Made by a program: the position numbers and the translations under genes. A stretch of 64,000 bases of DNA from the NCBI GenBank assembly GCA_017409825.1, contig JAFQRZ010000024.1, positions 1 through 64,000 on the forward strand, in the 5' to 3' direction. The stretch is from Agathobacter sp. Its GTDB lineage: Bacteria; Bacillota; Clostridia; Lachnospirales; Lachnospiraceae. Shown piece after piece: positions 41,776 to 51,751 of the stretch (its first letter is position 1; the number at the start of each line of letters is the position of its first letter). The notes under the pieces were generated by a model that did not search any database, had not been told where the DNA came from, and saw only the letters and a program-made list of their open reading frames with translations.

Positions 41776-43818
41776 ATGCTTAAGATGTTGCGTAGTCCAG
41801 ATATGGGTGTTGGTGTATATTTGCTGGCAGCTATTTTATTCTTCATTATTCCGATTCCTTCCATTCTTTTAGATGTAATGCTTGCCATTAATATTGGGTT
41901 GGCGTTGGTAATTTTGTTTAATGTGTTATATGTGCAGGAAGTTTTGGATATGTCCTATTTTCCAACACTTCTCTTGTTTACAACGATTTTTCGTATTTCG
42001 CTTAACGTATCGTCCACACGTTTGATTCTTCAGACAGGTGATCCAGGTAATGTAGTCGTTACCTTCGGTGAATTCGTTGGTGGAAATGATATTGTTATTG
42101 GTGCAATCGTATTTATCGTACTTGTATTGATTCAGTTTATGGTTATCAACAAAGGTACGGAACGTATTGCAGAAGTAACGGCTCGATTTACCTTGGATGC
42201 GATGCCTGGTAAACAGATGGCGATTGATGCAGACTTAAATACTGGTACGATTACCGAAAAGGAAGCTAGAGAACGTCGTAATAAGATTCAAGAAGAATCC
42301 AGCTTCTTTGGAGCCATGGATGGTGCTACAAAGTATGTAAAAGGGGATGCGACTGCAGGTCTTATTATTACCTTTATCAACTTAGTCGGTGGAACGATTA
42401 TGGGGATGATGAGAGGTCAGGAACCGATGGATGCGATTATGCAGTTCGCGGTTCTTACTATCGGTGATGGTCTGGTTTCTCAGATTCCATCCATGCTTAT
42501 TTCATTATCTACAGGTATTCTTGTTACGAAAGGTTCTAAAGATACTGACTTTAGCGAGTCTGTTCTAAAGCAACTTTTTGGTATGCCGAGAGTACTTTAT
42601 ATTGTAGGGCTTGTAATGATATTTTTAGGGGTTTTTACCCCATTACATTGGTGGCTCTTTATTGGCGTTGGCGTCTTATTTATCGTTGGTGCACGTAAAT
42701 TGGAGCAGAATATTGGCGAGCAAGCAATCGAAAGCGAGGTTGCCACACCAGAAACAGAAGCAGAAGAAATTCGAAGACCAGAGAATGTGGTTTCTCTTTT
42801 ACAGGTGGACCCAATCGAGTTGGAATTCGGTTATGGTATTATTCCACTGGCAGACGTCAACCAGGGCGGAGACTTACTTGACCGTGTGGTTATGATTCGT
42901 CGACAGATTGCGTTGGAGCTTGGAACGGTTGTACCGATTATTCGTTTGCGTGATAATATCCAGCTCAATCCAAACCAGTATATTATTAAAATTAAAGGTA
43001 TCCAGGTAACAGAAGGTGAGATTTTATTTGATCACTATATGGCCATGAACCCTGGATATGTAGAAGAGGAAATTACAGGTATTCCAACCTTTGAACCATC
43101 GTTCCATTTGCCTGCAATCTGGATTACAGAGAGTCAGCGTGAACGCGCAGAGAGCTTGGGTTATACTGTAGTAGATGCTCCTTCCATTATTGCAACACAT
43201 TTGACAGAGATTATCCGTACGCATATTGCAGAACTCCTTACCAGACAGGATACGCAGAATCTTGTCAACAATCTCAAGGAGTCAAATCCAGTACTCGTGG
43301 ACGAACTTGTTCCAAAGCTGCTTGGGCTTGGTGATGTACAGAAGGTATTGCAGAATCTCTTGTCCGAGGGTATTTCTATCCGCGATTTGCTTACTATTTT
43401 TGAAACCTTGGCAGATCATGCGAATGGAACCAGAGATACCGATGTATTGACCGAATATGTGCGTCAGGCTTTAAAACGTGCAATTTCGAATAAATATTTC
43501 CCTGCAAATGAAGTGACTAGTGTTGTGACATTAGATCCAAAGATTGAGCAGGAAATTATGTCTTCTGTAAAACAGACAGAACAAGGTGCTTATTTGACTT
43601 TAGATCCAGAGAAGACTAGAGCGATTATGAATTCTGTAGAAACAGAAATCAATAAGTTAGAAAGTCTGGGAAAGAGTCCGATTATTATTACATCACCTAT
43701 CGTTCGTATGTATTTTAAGAAATTGACAGAGGATTACTTTAAGGATTTGATTGTTATTTCATACAATGAAGTGGAAAGTAGTGTGGAATTACAGTCAGTT
43801 GGGATGGTGACAGTATAA
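41776..43818 (+). CDS. flhA: Flagellar export protein FlhA
   Basis: A 680-residue protein with about eight helices in the first 330 residues, including the conserved FHIPEP-family segment (TARFTLDAMPGKQMAIDADL), and a large cytoplasmic C-terminal domain that docks chaperones. The ATG at 41776 (MLKMLRSPDM) is used because GGAGG lies 10 nt before it; the upstream ATG at 41734 adds a basic, unconserved stretch. Confidence 0.96.
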   Translation: MLKMLRSPDMGVGVYLLAAILFFIIPIPSILLDVMLAINIGLALVILFNVLYVQEVLDMSYFPTLLLFTTIFRISLNVSSTRLILQTGDPGNVVVTFGEFVGGNDIVIGAIVFIVLVLIQFMVINKGTERIAEVTARFTLDAMPGKQMAIDADLNTGTITEKEARERRNKIQEESSFFGAMDGATKYVKGDATAGLIITFINLVGGTIMGMMRGQEPMDAIMQFAVLTIGDGLVSQIPSMLISLSTGILVTKGSKDTDFSESVLKQLFGMPRVLYIVGLVMIFLGVFTPLHWWLFIGVGVLFIVGARKLEQNIGEQAIESEVATPETEAEEIRRPENVVSLLQVDPIELEFGYGIIPLADVNQGGDLLDRVVMIRRQIALELGTVVPIIRLRDNIQLNPNQYIIKIKGIQVTEGEILFDHYMAMNPGYVEEEITGIPTFEPSFHLPAIWITESQRERAESLGYTVVDAPSIIATHLTEIIRTHIAELLTRQDTQNLVNNLKESNPVLVDELVPKLLGLGDVQKVLQNLLSEGISIRDLLTIFETLADHANGTRDTDVLTEYVRQALKRAISNKYFPANEVTSVVTLDPKIEQEIMSSVKQTEQGAYLTLDPEKTRAIMNSVETEINKLESLGKSPIIITSPIVRMYFKKLTEDYFKDLIVISYNEVESSVELQSVGMVTV

Positions 43819-45216
43819 ATGACGATTAATAAATTCCAAGGCAAAACAAAAGAAGAGGCGATTGAGAAGGCAAAGGCAGAATTTGGGCCAAGTGCTGTTA
43901 TCATGAATATCAAGGAAGTAAAACCCAAAGGGTTGTTTGGGATTTTTTCGCCTGTTACTTACGAGGTAACTGCAGCAATTGAGACAAAAGAGCCTGTTTA
44001 TAATGGCAATGTTAGTGCGATGATTACGCATGCAAAGCCAACACAGAACATTAATCTTGCTGCGGATGAAGAAATTGCAATTCCACAGCCAATGCGAACT
44101 CCTCCGAGAGAAGAGAGAAAAATAGCAGCGACAACAGAACAAATGGTTATGGCACAGCCTATACCAATGGCACAGCCAACACCAATGGCTCAGCAAGCTC
44201 CAGTTATGCAGCAACCAGAAATGACAAAGTCCAATGAGATGCCACAACAAACAGAGTCTGCATTGGATAAGCATTCGAAGTATGCAAAATTAAACCGTCA
44301 TGATGAAGAACGTGCATTAGAAGCGGAACGTCAGTTTAGAGAGCGCTTGGATGATTTATCGGAATTGCTGGAACAGAAATTTGGTGGACAGACCGATGAG
44401 TTAACCCGAAAATCGATTTCGGATGAATTAAATTTCGTTCGTATGATTTATAATACACTTTTGAAAAATGAAGTGAATGAGAAGTATATCAATCAGGTTT
44501 TGGATGAAGTGGAAAAGTTCATTCGTCCAGGCAATAATGTAGATATGATTTTGCCTAATATTTATCAGAAGCTTGTATTGAAGTTTGGTCAGCCAAAGAC
44601 GATTGAACTTTCTGGCAAGAAACCAAATGTTGTGTTCTTTATTGGACCAACAGGTGTAGGGAAAACAACTACAATTGCGAAGATTGCTTCAAAATATAAG
44701 GTGGAATACAATCGTAAAGTTGCGTTTATTACGGCTGATACATATCGTATAGCTGCAACAGAGCAGCTTCGTGTATATGCAAATATTTTAGATGCACCGA
44801 TGTCAATCGTATATTCGGTTGAAGATATCAATGAAGCAATTGAGAAGTATCAGGATTATGATTTGATATTTGTAGATACAGCAGGATTCTCTCATAAAAA
44901 TGAACAGCAGCGAAATGATACAAAGCGACTGTTGGAAGGTGTGAAAGAAGAATATCGAAAAGAGGTATATTTGGTACTCAGTGCAACTACGAAATACAAT
45001 GATTTATTGGATATCGTAGATATTTACAACGAAATTTCTTCCTACAAATTAATTTTCACGAAATTAGATGAGACGAGTTCTTATGGAAACCTGCTTAACA
45101 TAAAATTGTACGCCGATGCAGATTTGTCTTACGTAACAATTGGACAGAATGTACCAGACGATATTGAGGTGTTTGATACACAAAAAATCGTAAAACAGTT
45201 ATTAGGAGGCAAATAA
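43819..45216 (+). CDS. flhF: Flagellar placement GTPase FlhF
   Basis: A 465-residue SRP-type GTPase. The N-terminal basic domain (KFQGKTKEEAIEKAKAEFGP) is typical. A variable linker (about 80-150) holds Met-Ala-Gln-Pro repeats (MAQPIPMAQPTPMAQ). The NG domain has Walker A GPTGVGKTTT (about 276-285), ADTYRIAATEQLRVY and FVDTAGF. FlhF sets the site and number of flagella together with FlhG. Confidence 0.96.
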   Translation: MTINKFQGKTKEEAIEKAKAEFGPSAVIMNIKEVKPKGLFGIFSPVTYEVTAAIETKEPVYNGNVSAMITHAKPTQNINLAADEEIAIPQPMRTPPREERKIAATTEQMVMAQPIPMAQPTPMAQQAPVMQQPEMTKSNEMPQQTESALDKHSKYAKLNRHDEERALEAERQFRERLDDLSELLEQKFGGQTDELTRKSISDELNFVRMIYNTLLKNEVNEKYINQVLDEVEKFIRPGNNVDMILPNIYQKLVLKFGQPKTIELSGKKPNVVFFIGPTGVGKTTTIAKIASKYKVEYNRKVAFITADTYRIAATEQLRVYANILDAPMSIVYSVEDINEAIEKYQDYDLIFVDTAGFSHKNEQQRNDTKRLLEGVKEEYRKEVYLVLSATTKYNDLLDIVDIYNEISSYKLIFTKLDETSSYGNLLNIKLYADADLSYVTIGQNVPDDIEVFDTQKIVKQLLGGK

Positions 45217-45218
45217 AT

Positions 45219-46097
45219 ATGGATCAGGCACAGCAGCTTAGAAATATTATCAAAGCAAAAGACCAAAGACAGGTAAAAGCTGCCCGTGTTATTACAATCA
45301 CCAGTGGAAAAGGCGGGGTTGGGAAATCCAATCTTGCGGTAAACCTTGCAATTCAATTGAGAAAGCAAGGCAAAAGGGTGATTATTCTGGATGCCGATTT
45401 TGGATTAGCCAATATAGAGGTAATGTTTGGAGTAATTCCAAAACATAATTTGTCCAGCATGATATATCAAGGGAAGAGTATAAAAGAAGTGATTTCTCCT
45501 GGACCAATGGATATTGGTTTTGTATCAGGTGGAAATGGTGTTTTAGGTCTGAATAATCTGAATCGAGATCAGATTATGTTGCTTGTGAAGAGTATTAGCG
45601 AATTGAATGAACTGGCAGATGTTATCATTATTGATACAGGTGCTGGAGTTTCAGATCAGGTGTTGGAGTTTGTGTTGGCAAGCCCAGAGGTGCTTTTGGT
45701 AACGACACCAGAACCTAGTTCGCTAACCGATTCTTATTCATTATTAAAAGCATTATACCGCAATCCGAATTTTATCGAAGGTGGCACAACGATTCATGTT
45801 GTTGCGAATCGTGTGCATTCTGTAGAAGATGGACAGATGGTATATGATAAATTAAAATCAGTTGTAGAACAATTCTTGAATGGGAATATAAATTATTTGG
45901 GAATGATTCCTCAGGATGCAGCATTGGAACGAGCGGTACGCCAGCAAAAAATTGTATCGTTAAATGAACCAAATTCGGATTCTGCAAAAGCATTCGAGGT
46001 TTTAACGACAAACTTGCTGGAGGGAACCCACCATCTTGCTCCAATGAGACGTGGGATTGCACAGATTTTCTCACAGCTTTTGAATCAAAGAAGATAG
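45219..46097 (+). CDS. flhG: Flagellar number regulator FlhG (MinD-like ATPase)
   Basis: A 292-residue MinD/ParA-type ATPase. It starts with the FlhF-activating motif DQAQQLRNIIK, followed by the deviant Walker A SGKGGVGKS (29-37), LDADFGLANIE and IIDTGAG. The C-terminal helix (LAPMRRGIAQIFSQLLNQ) is a membrane-targeting type. It lies 2 bp after flhF. Confidence 0.96.
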   Translation: MDQAQQLRNIIKAKDQRQVKAARVITITSGKGGVGKSNLAVNLAIQLRKQGKRVIILDADFGLANIEVMFGVIPKHNLSSMIYQGKSIKEVISPGPMDIGFVSGGNGVLGLNNLNRDQIMLLVKSISELNELADVIIIDTGAGVSDQVLEFVLASPEVLLVTTPEPSSLTDSYSLLKALYRNPNFIEGGTTIHVVANRVHSVEDGQMVYDKLKSVVEQFLNGNINYLGMIPQDAALERAVRQQKIVSLNEPNSDSAKAFEVLTTNLLEGTHHLAPMRRGIAQIFSQLLNQRR

Positions 46098-46116
46098 ACA
46101 AGGAGTATATTAGGAA

Positions 46117-46842
46117 ATGGCTATTGCGGATTACGTAAAACCAGGAGATAAAATTGATATCAATTTCCTACATCAAAATAATGGAAAAACCTACAAAAGT
46201 AGTGTGTTCGATTTCTTAGGTGATAATGAATTAGAAATTGGGATGCCTACAGATTCGGGTAAAATGGTTATGTTCAATATTGGGTTTGAATGTCAGTTTT
46301 ATTTTTATACGTCAAGAGGGCTTTTTACCTGTGAAGCAGTGATTACGAATCGTTATAAAAAAGATAATTTTTATCTTTTATCTGCGAAAATAAAAACGGG
46401 ATTAAAAAAGTTTCAACGTAGAGAATTTTATCGGCTGGAATGTTTGCTTGATTTTGCTTACTACAAGATATCCAATGAAGTGGCAGCGCTGGAAACAACA
46501 GAAGATTTGTTTGAAGAAATAGCAAATCCTGATTATATTGAGCACAAACGACTTGCGAGAACGAAAGATTTGAGCGGTGGTGGGATGCGTTTTACCACAA
46601 TGGAACCGTTAGAGGTCGGTTCAAAGATTTTAACCGTGATACGTCTGTCGAATAATAAGCTGGATCATATGTTTTATTTAGTTACGGATATCATTGCTTG
46701 TGCCCCAGTCGAAAAGATGCCAGATTTGTGGGTGGCACGCGGAAAATTCGATTTTAAAAACATAAAAGACCGTGATTTGATTATTCGTTATGTTTTTGAA
46801 GAAGATAGAATGAATAGAAAGAGGGTAAATGGGGAGTTATGA
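46117..46842 (+). CDS. PilZ-domain flagellar brake protein (YcgR-like)
   Basis: A 241-residue soluble protein with an N-terminal YcgR-type domain and a C-terminal PilZ domain. The c-di-GMP-binding pattern is present: QRREFYR (RxxxR type, about 97-103) and DLSGGGMRF (D/NxSxxG, about 150-158). In Bacillus the homologue YpfA/DgrA slows the motor when c-di-GMP is high. It overlaps cheB by 4 bp (ATGA). Confidence 0.92.
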   Translation: MAIADYVKPGDKIDINFLHQNNGKTYKSSVFDFLGDNELEIGMPTDSGKMVMFNIGFECQFYFYTSRGLFTCEAVITNRYKKDNFYLLSAKIKTGLKKFQRREFYRLECLLDFAYYKISNEVAALETTEDLFEEIANPDYIEHKRLARTKDLSGGGMRFTTMEPLEVGSKILTVIRLSNNKLDHMFYLVTDIIACAPVEKMPDLWVARGKFDFKNIKDRDLIIRYVFEEDRMNRKRVNGEL

Positions 46843-47981
46843 AGAAAAATATTTTAGTTGTTGATGATTCTGCACTCATGAGAAGGGTTATCTGTGATAT
46901 AATCAATTCAGATAGTAATTTTCAGGCAAAAGATACTTGTAGAGATGGCCTCGAAGCGTATGAGAGATTAAAAACTACCTCTTATGATGGGGTGGTACTT
47001 GATGTCAATATGCCTCGTATGGACGGTCTTCAATTACTGGAGAAATTACAGGAAGACAACATCAAAGCCAATGTTATTATGGTTAGTACCCTTACGACCA
47101 AAGATGCGGAAGTAACCATTCTTGCATTGGAACGTGGTGCAATCGACTTTGTAACCAAACCTACTGCCATTGCAGAAGCAAAGGGAGAAGATTTCAAGAA
47201 GAAGGTTCTTGAAGTTTTAAATGCTGTATTAAACAGTCGTCAGTTTGTTCGTACACCTCTTAGAACTACATCTACAGCCACTAGACCTGCTAGAACAAGC
47301 AGAACAACAGAGGCAGGCAGTTCTACATTGGGACCTGGCACACAGGATACAGTAAAACCTTCCGTAGCTGCGAACTTTACTCGTTTAAAAGCCACTGGCA
47401 AAAACAAGCTTGTAGCACTTGCTTGTTCGACTGGTGGTCCAAAAGCATTACAGAGTGTAATTCCATTCTTACCAAAGAATTTGGATGCTCCAATGGTTTT
47501 GGTACAGCACATGCCAGCGGGATTTACCAAATCTATGGCGGATCGTTTGAACGAGGTTAGTCCAATTGCAGTAAAAGAAGCAGAAGATGGTGACAAGCTC
47601 GAAAAAGGACAGATTTATGTTGCACCAGGTGGAAAACACATGGAAGTAGTGAAGTGTGCAGATGGTAGCCACAAGATTAGTCTTAATAATATGCCAGCGA
47701 TTGGCGGATTAAGACCATGTGCAAACATTACATACGATTCTCTTTCTAAGAGTGGATTTGATGAAATTGTCTGTGTAGTTTTGACTGGTATGGGGGCAGA
47801 CGGAACCAATGGTATTTTATCACTTGGCCATCATAAACCAATACACGTGATTTCGCAGAGTGCGGAAACCTGTATTGTATATGGTATGCCAAAAGCGATA
47901 GAAGAATCAGGGGTTGTAGATGAGGTTGTACCGCTTGAGAAAGTTGCTGAAACAATCGTAAAGAACGTGGGGGTAAAGTAG
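46839..47981 (+). CDS. cheB: Chemoreceptor methylesterase/deamidase CheB
   Basis: A 380-residue response regulator. The receiver domain has D55 in GVVLDVNMPRMDG. A Thr-Arg-rich linker (about 135-175) follows. The C-terminal methylesterase domain has the Ser of ACSTGGPKAL, VLVQHMPAGFT and VLTGMGADGTNG, giving the Ser-His-Asp triad. It demethylates chemoreceptors when phosphorylated by CheA. No cheR methyltransferase gene is in this window. Confidence 0.96.
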   Translation: MKKNILVVDDSALMRRVICDIINSDSNFQAKDTCRDGLEAYERLKTTSYDGVVLDVNMPRMDGLQLLEKLQEDNIKANVIMVSTLTTKDAEVTILALERGAIDFVTKPTAIAEAKGEDFKKKVLEVLNAVLNSRQFVRTPLRTTSTATRPARTSRTTEAGSSTLGPGTQDTVKPSVAANFTRLKATGKNKLVALACSTGGPKALQSVIPFLPKNLDAPMVLVQHMPAGFTKSMADRLNEVSPIAVKEAEDGDKLEKGQIYVAPGGKHMEVVKCADGSHKISLNNMPAIGGLRPCANITYDSLSKSGFDEIVCVVLTGMGADGTNGILSLGHHKPIHVISQSAETCIVYGMPKAIEESGVVDEVVPLEKVAETIVKNVGVK

Positions 47982-47982
47982 A

Positions 47983-50091
47983 ATGGATGTTAGTCAGTAT
48001 CTCGAGATTTTTATTGATGAAAGTAGTGAGCATTTACAGAGCTTAAGTGATTGTATTATGACTCTGGAAAAAGAGCCAGATAATAAGGATACCATCAACG
48101 AAGTGTTCCGTGCAGCACACTCATTAAAGGGTATGGCTGGAACTATGGGCTTTAAGAGAATGCAGCATCTTACACACGATATGGAAAATGTATTCCAGGA
48201 AGTTCGTAGTGATAAGATTTCTGTAGATAGTGCCATGATTGACCTTTTATTCAAATGCTTGGATGCATTGGATCAGTATTTGGAAAATGTAAAGAGTTCA
48301 TCTGATGAAGGTACCGAAGATAATGAAATGATTATCAAGGAATTGAATGATTTCATTGCAAAGGCAAATGGTGCAGATGTTTCATCCGCTCCAGTTGTAG
48401 AGGCACCTGTAGTAGCAGCACCAGCAGCTAAGGTGGCAGAAAGCACAAACGAAGTGAAACTTCAGCTTTCTGATGCAGATAAAGATGAAGTGGCTGCAGC
48501 AAAAGAAGAAGGAAAGCATGTATATGCAATTACGGTATATGTAAATCAGGAATGTTTATTAAAAGCAGCTCGTGCATTCCTTGTGTTCCGTGCAGTAGAA
48601 GGCTTAGGACAGATTTTTGCAAATCATCCAAGTTTTCAGGATATTGAAGATGAAAAATTTGATTTAGATTTCAGTTTCTGTGTAGCATCTAACGAAAGTT
48701 TAGATGCAATTATCGCAGCGGCAAAGGATGTATCTGAAATTGATGATGTTGTAGGTAAAGAGCTTACAGAGAAAGAAGCAGAAGTGAAGGTAGAAACACC
48801 TGTGCCAGTAGCAGCGCCAGTAGAAGCACCTGCACAGACTGCTAGTGCACCAGCACCAGCGGCAAAGGCTAGTACACCAGCTCAAGCGGCAGCTCCTGCA
48901 CAGAATCAGAAGAAACAGACACCTGCGAAATCCGCAACGAACCGTACTATCCGTGTGGATATCGAAAAATTAGACAACCTTATGAATCAGGTATCTGAAC
49001 TTTTGATTGCAAAGAACTCGCTTGTTTCTGTTAGCTCATCTGAAAATGGAATTGGTGGAAATCAGGTGTTCCGTGAAAATGTTGAGTCTTTGGAAAGAAT
49101 TACGACAAACCTGCATGAATCTGTTATGAAGGTTCGAATGGTTCCTATCGAAAGTGTAGTAAATAAATTCCCAAGAATGATTCGTGATTTAGCACGTTCA
49201 TTAAATAAGAAAATGGAACTTTATATGACTGGTGAAGATACAGAACTTGACCGTACTGTAGTTGACCAGATTGGCGATCCATTGCAGCATTTACTTCGTA
49301 ACTCTGCTGACCATGGTTTGGAAAGTGCAGAAGTTCGTAGAGAAAGAGGTAAGCCAGAAACTGGTACCATCTTCTTGAATGCTTATCAGGAAGGTAACAA
49401 CGTTATCATCCAGGTTGGCGACGATGGTAATGGTATCGACGTAGAAGCTGTAAAAGCAAAAGCAGTAGAACGTGGTGTTATCACACAGGATCAGGCAGAT
49501 GTTATGACCCAGAAAGAAGCAGTAAACTTATTGTTTATGCCAAGCTTCTCTATGGCAAAACAGATTACAGACATTTCTGGACGTGGTGTAGGTCTTGACG
49601 TTGTTAAGTCAAATATCGAAGCACTCGGTGGGGATGTTGAAGTTAAGACAAAATTAGGAGAAGGCTCTACATTTACAGTTCGCCTTCCACTTACACTTGC
49701 TATTATTCAGGCATTACTTGTTAAGGTTAGAGAAGAGCTTTATGCGATTGCATTAGGTTCTATCACAAGTATTGAAGATATTCCTGTAAAAGATATTAAG
49801 TATGTAGAAGCAAAAGAAGTAATTCACCTTCGTGATACAGTTATTCCATTGGTTCGTTTAGACAGAGTCCTTGATGTAGAACCACAGGAAGAACCAGAAA
49901 GCTTAACAGTAGTTATCGTAAAGAAAGGCGACCAGCAGGCAGGTCTTGTTGTAGATGATTTGATTGGACAGCAGGAAATCGTTATCAAGTCTCTTGGTAA
50001 ATACATGACTGGCAATAAGTTGATTAGTGGTGCTACTATCTTAGGTGATGGTGAAGTTGCATTGATTATCGATGCAAACACATTAATGTAA
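47983..50091 (+). CDS. cheA: Chemotaxis sensor histidine kinase CheA
   Basis: A 702-residue kinase with the standard domains: P1 with phosphorylated H46 in RAAHSLKGMAGTM, P2 (about 170-260), a Pro-Ala linker, P3 dimerisation (starting about 325, IRVDIEKLDNLMNQVSELLI), P4 kinase (DPLQHLLRNSADHGLE and GDDGNGID) and P5 for CheW. It passes phosphate to CheY and CheB. It begins 1 bp after cheB. Confidence 0.97.
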   Translation: MDVSQYLEIFIDESSEHLQSLSDCIMTLEKEPDNKDTINEVFRAAHSLKGMAGTMGFKRMQHLTHDMENVFQEVRSDKISVDSAMIDLLFKCLDALDQYLENVKSSSDEGTEDNEMIIKELNDFIAKANGADVSSAPVVEAPVVAAPAAKVAESTNEVKLQLSDADKDEVAAAKEEGKHVYAITVYVNQECLLKAARAFLVFRAVEGLGQIFANHPSFQDIEDEKFDLDFSFCVASNESLDAIIAAAKDVSEIDDVVGKELTEKEAEVKVETPVPVAAPVEAPAQTASAPAPAAKASTPAQAAAPAQNQKKQTPAKSATNRTIRVDIEKLDNLMNQVSELLIAKNSLVSVSSSENGIGGNQVFRENVESLERITTNLHESVMKVRMVPIESVVNKFPRMIRDLARSLNKKMELYMTGEDTELDRTVVDQIGDPLQHLLRNSADHGLESAEVRRERGKPETGTIFLNAYQEGNNVIIQVGDDGNGIDVEAVKAKAVERGVITQDQADVMTQKEAVNLLFMPSFSMAKQITDISGRGVGLDVVKSNIEALGGDVEVKTKLGEGSTFTVRLPLTLAIIQALLVKVREELYAIALGSITSIEDIPVKDIKYVEAKEVIHLRDTVIPLVRLDRVLDVEPQEEPESLTVVIVKKGDQQAGLVVDDLIGQQEIVIKSLGKYMTGNKLISGATILGDGEVALIIDANTLM

Positions 50092-50107
50092 TCGGGGGTG
50101 TATGAAA

Positions 50108-50560
50108 ATGGCTGATGTAAGACTTGAGACAGATTTAGTTGAAACAAAACAATATATTGTTGTACAGATTGGCAATGAAAAATACGGTATTGATATCAAT
50201 TTTATTGATAACATTGTTCGTATGAGCAAGATTACTAGAGTGCCAAAGGTACAGAGCTATTTTAAAGGCGTTATGAATTTACGTGGTGAGATTGTTCCAG
50301 TTATGAGCATTCGTAAGAAAATGGGACTTCCAGATGATGTCATTACAGATGCATCTCGTATCATCATTATCAAATTAGAAGAAAAAGGTTCTATTGGTAT
50401 TATTGTGGATGAAGTACGTGAAGTTATTACGCTTAACATGGCAGAAGTAGAAAAGACAACTGCAAAAGACAGCTTTATCAATGGTATTGGTAAGAATGGA
50501 GATGAACTTATCTCATTATTCGAAATCAATGCAATTGTAGAAGAAAAAGAGATGAATTAA
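50108..50560 (+). CDS. cheW: Chemotaxis coupling protein CheW
   Basis: A 150-residue single CheW domain that links receptors to CheA. Typical segments are KQYIVVQIGNEKYGIDIN, VPKVQSYFKGVMNLRGEIVP and IGIIVDEVREVI. The ATG at 50108 is used because GGGGGTG is 7 nt before it; the first ATG at 50102 is too close. Confidence 0.95.
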   Translation: MADVRLETDLVETKQYIVVQIGNEKYGIDINFIDNIVRMSKITRVPKVQSYFKGVMNLRGEIVPVMSIRKKMGLPDDVITDASRIIIIKLEEKGSIGIIVDEVREVITLNMAEVEKTTAKDSFINGIGKNGDELISLFEINAIVEEKEMN

Positions 50561-50569
50561 TCATGCGAA

Positions 50570-50600
50570 ATGTATAGTGAGGCAAGTCCTCACTATACAT
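50570..50600 (+). promoter_or_regulatory. Perfect hairpin between cheW and cheC
   Basis: ATGTATAGTGAGG (50570-50582) and CCTCACTATACAT (50588-50600) form a perfect 13-bp stem with loop CAAGT. No T tract follows, and the cheC ribosome site starts 6 bp beyond, so it may stabilise the upstream message, mark a processing site or tune cheC translation. Confidence 0.65.
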
Positions 50601-50615
50601 GATTTTGGAGGGATT

Positions 50616-51233
50616 ATGGGATTTTCCTTAGACAATGTAAATGATATGTACATAGATGTACTTCGTGAAATTGGTAATATCGGTGCAGGAAATGCAACGA
50701 CAGCTATTTCACAGATGTTAGGTGCCAGACTGAATATGGAGGTTCCAAAGGTACAGCTGATGGAAGCTTCTGAATTAGGTGGAGCAATTTGTGATGAAGA
50801 AGAGACCGTTGTTGGTATTTTCTTAGAGGTTTTGGATGATATCAATGGTAGTATGATGTTCCTTATGAAAATGGAATCTGCACATATTATTGTAAATAAA
50901 CTTATGATGCGTGACCCAAGCTATAACGAGCCTTTCGATGAAATGGATTTATCTGCATTGAAAGAAATTGGTAATATCATTGCATCATCGTATTTAACCG
51001 CATTATCTTCTTTAACGAATATGAAGATTCAGCCATCTGTTCCATATATTGCAGTAGATATGGCAGCTGCTATATTAAGTGTTCCAGCAATCCAGTTTGG
51101 ACAGTATGGTGATAACGCATTATTTATCGAAACAGAATTTGGTGATGACAAAGAAATGCAGGGATACTTCATTTTGATGCCAGAACAGGATTCGTATGCA
51201 AAGATTTTAAAAGCATTAGGTATTATGAACTAA
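50616..51233 (+). CDS. cheC: CheY-phosphatase CheC
   Basis: A 205-residue phosphatase with two E..N active-site motifs: LREIGNIGAGNATTAISQM and LKEIGNIIASSYLTALSSL. It dephosphorylates CheY-P and, bound to CheD, takes part in adaptation. The ATG at 50616 follows TTGGAGGG. It is next to cheD, with which it forms a complex. Confidence 0.95.
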   Translation: MGFSLDNVNDMYIDVLREIGNIGAGNATTAISQMLGARLNMEVPKVQLMEASELGGAICDEEETVVGIFLEVLDDINGSMMFLMKMESAHIIVNKLMMRDPSYNEPFDEMDLSALKEIGNIIASSYLTALSSLTNMKIQPSVPYIAVDMAAAILSVPAIQFGQYGDNALFIETEFGDDKEMQGYFILMPEQDSYAKILKALGIMN

Positions 51234-51250
51234 AGATTGAGGGTGAAGTT

Positions 51251-51736
51251 ATGGGGAATTCGATTAAAGTCGGAATGGCAGACTTAAAGGTAGCCAAAGC
51301 TCCTGATTCTTTAATTACTCTGGGTCTTGGTTCGTGTATTGGGTTAACCCTTTATGATCCTGTTACCAAGGTTGGGGGTATGGTACACTATATGTTGCCA
51401 GATAGTACTCAGTTAAAAAACAATTCCAACATTGCAAAATTTGGGGATACAGGGATTAAAGAATTATATCGTTTGATGGTTGCGAATGGAGCATCACCAA
51501 AGCGTATGGTTGCAAAAATTGCTGGTGGTGCCAAAATGTTCGAGGTTAGTGGCTTATCTAATGTAGGACATGTTGGAGAACGTAATGCAGAGCAGGCGAA
51601 GAAACTGCTCAAAGAACTTAAGGTTCCATTGGTTGCAGAGGATACGGGGCTTAACTATGGTCGTACCGTTGAATTGTTCTGTGAAAACGGAGATTTCTTT
51701 ATTAAGGCTGTTGGCAAGTCAAATAAGACAATTTAA
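51251..51736 (+). CDS. cheD: Chemoreceptor glutamine deamidase CheD
   Basis: A 161-residue deamidase. The catalytic Cys is in LGLGSCIGLTLYD and the His in GGMVHYMLP. KIAGGAKMF is another conserved segment. It converts receptor glutamines to glutamates and binds CheC. Normal length, short gap to cheC. Confidence 0.96.
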   Translation: MGNSIKVGMADLKVAKAPDSLITLGLGSCIGLTLYDPVTKVGGMVHYMLPDSTQLKNNSNIAKFGDTGIKELYRLMVANGASPKRMVAKIAGGAKMFEVSGLSNVGHVGERNAEQAKKLLKELKVPLVAEDTGLNYGRTVELFCENGDFFIKAVGKSNKTI

Positions 51737-51751
51737 AGTGAGAGAAATAAT

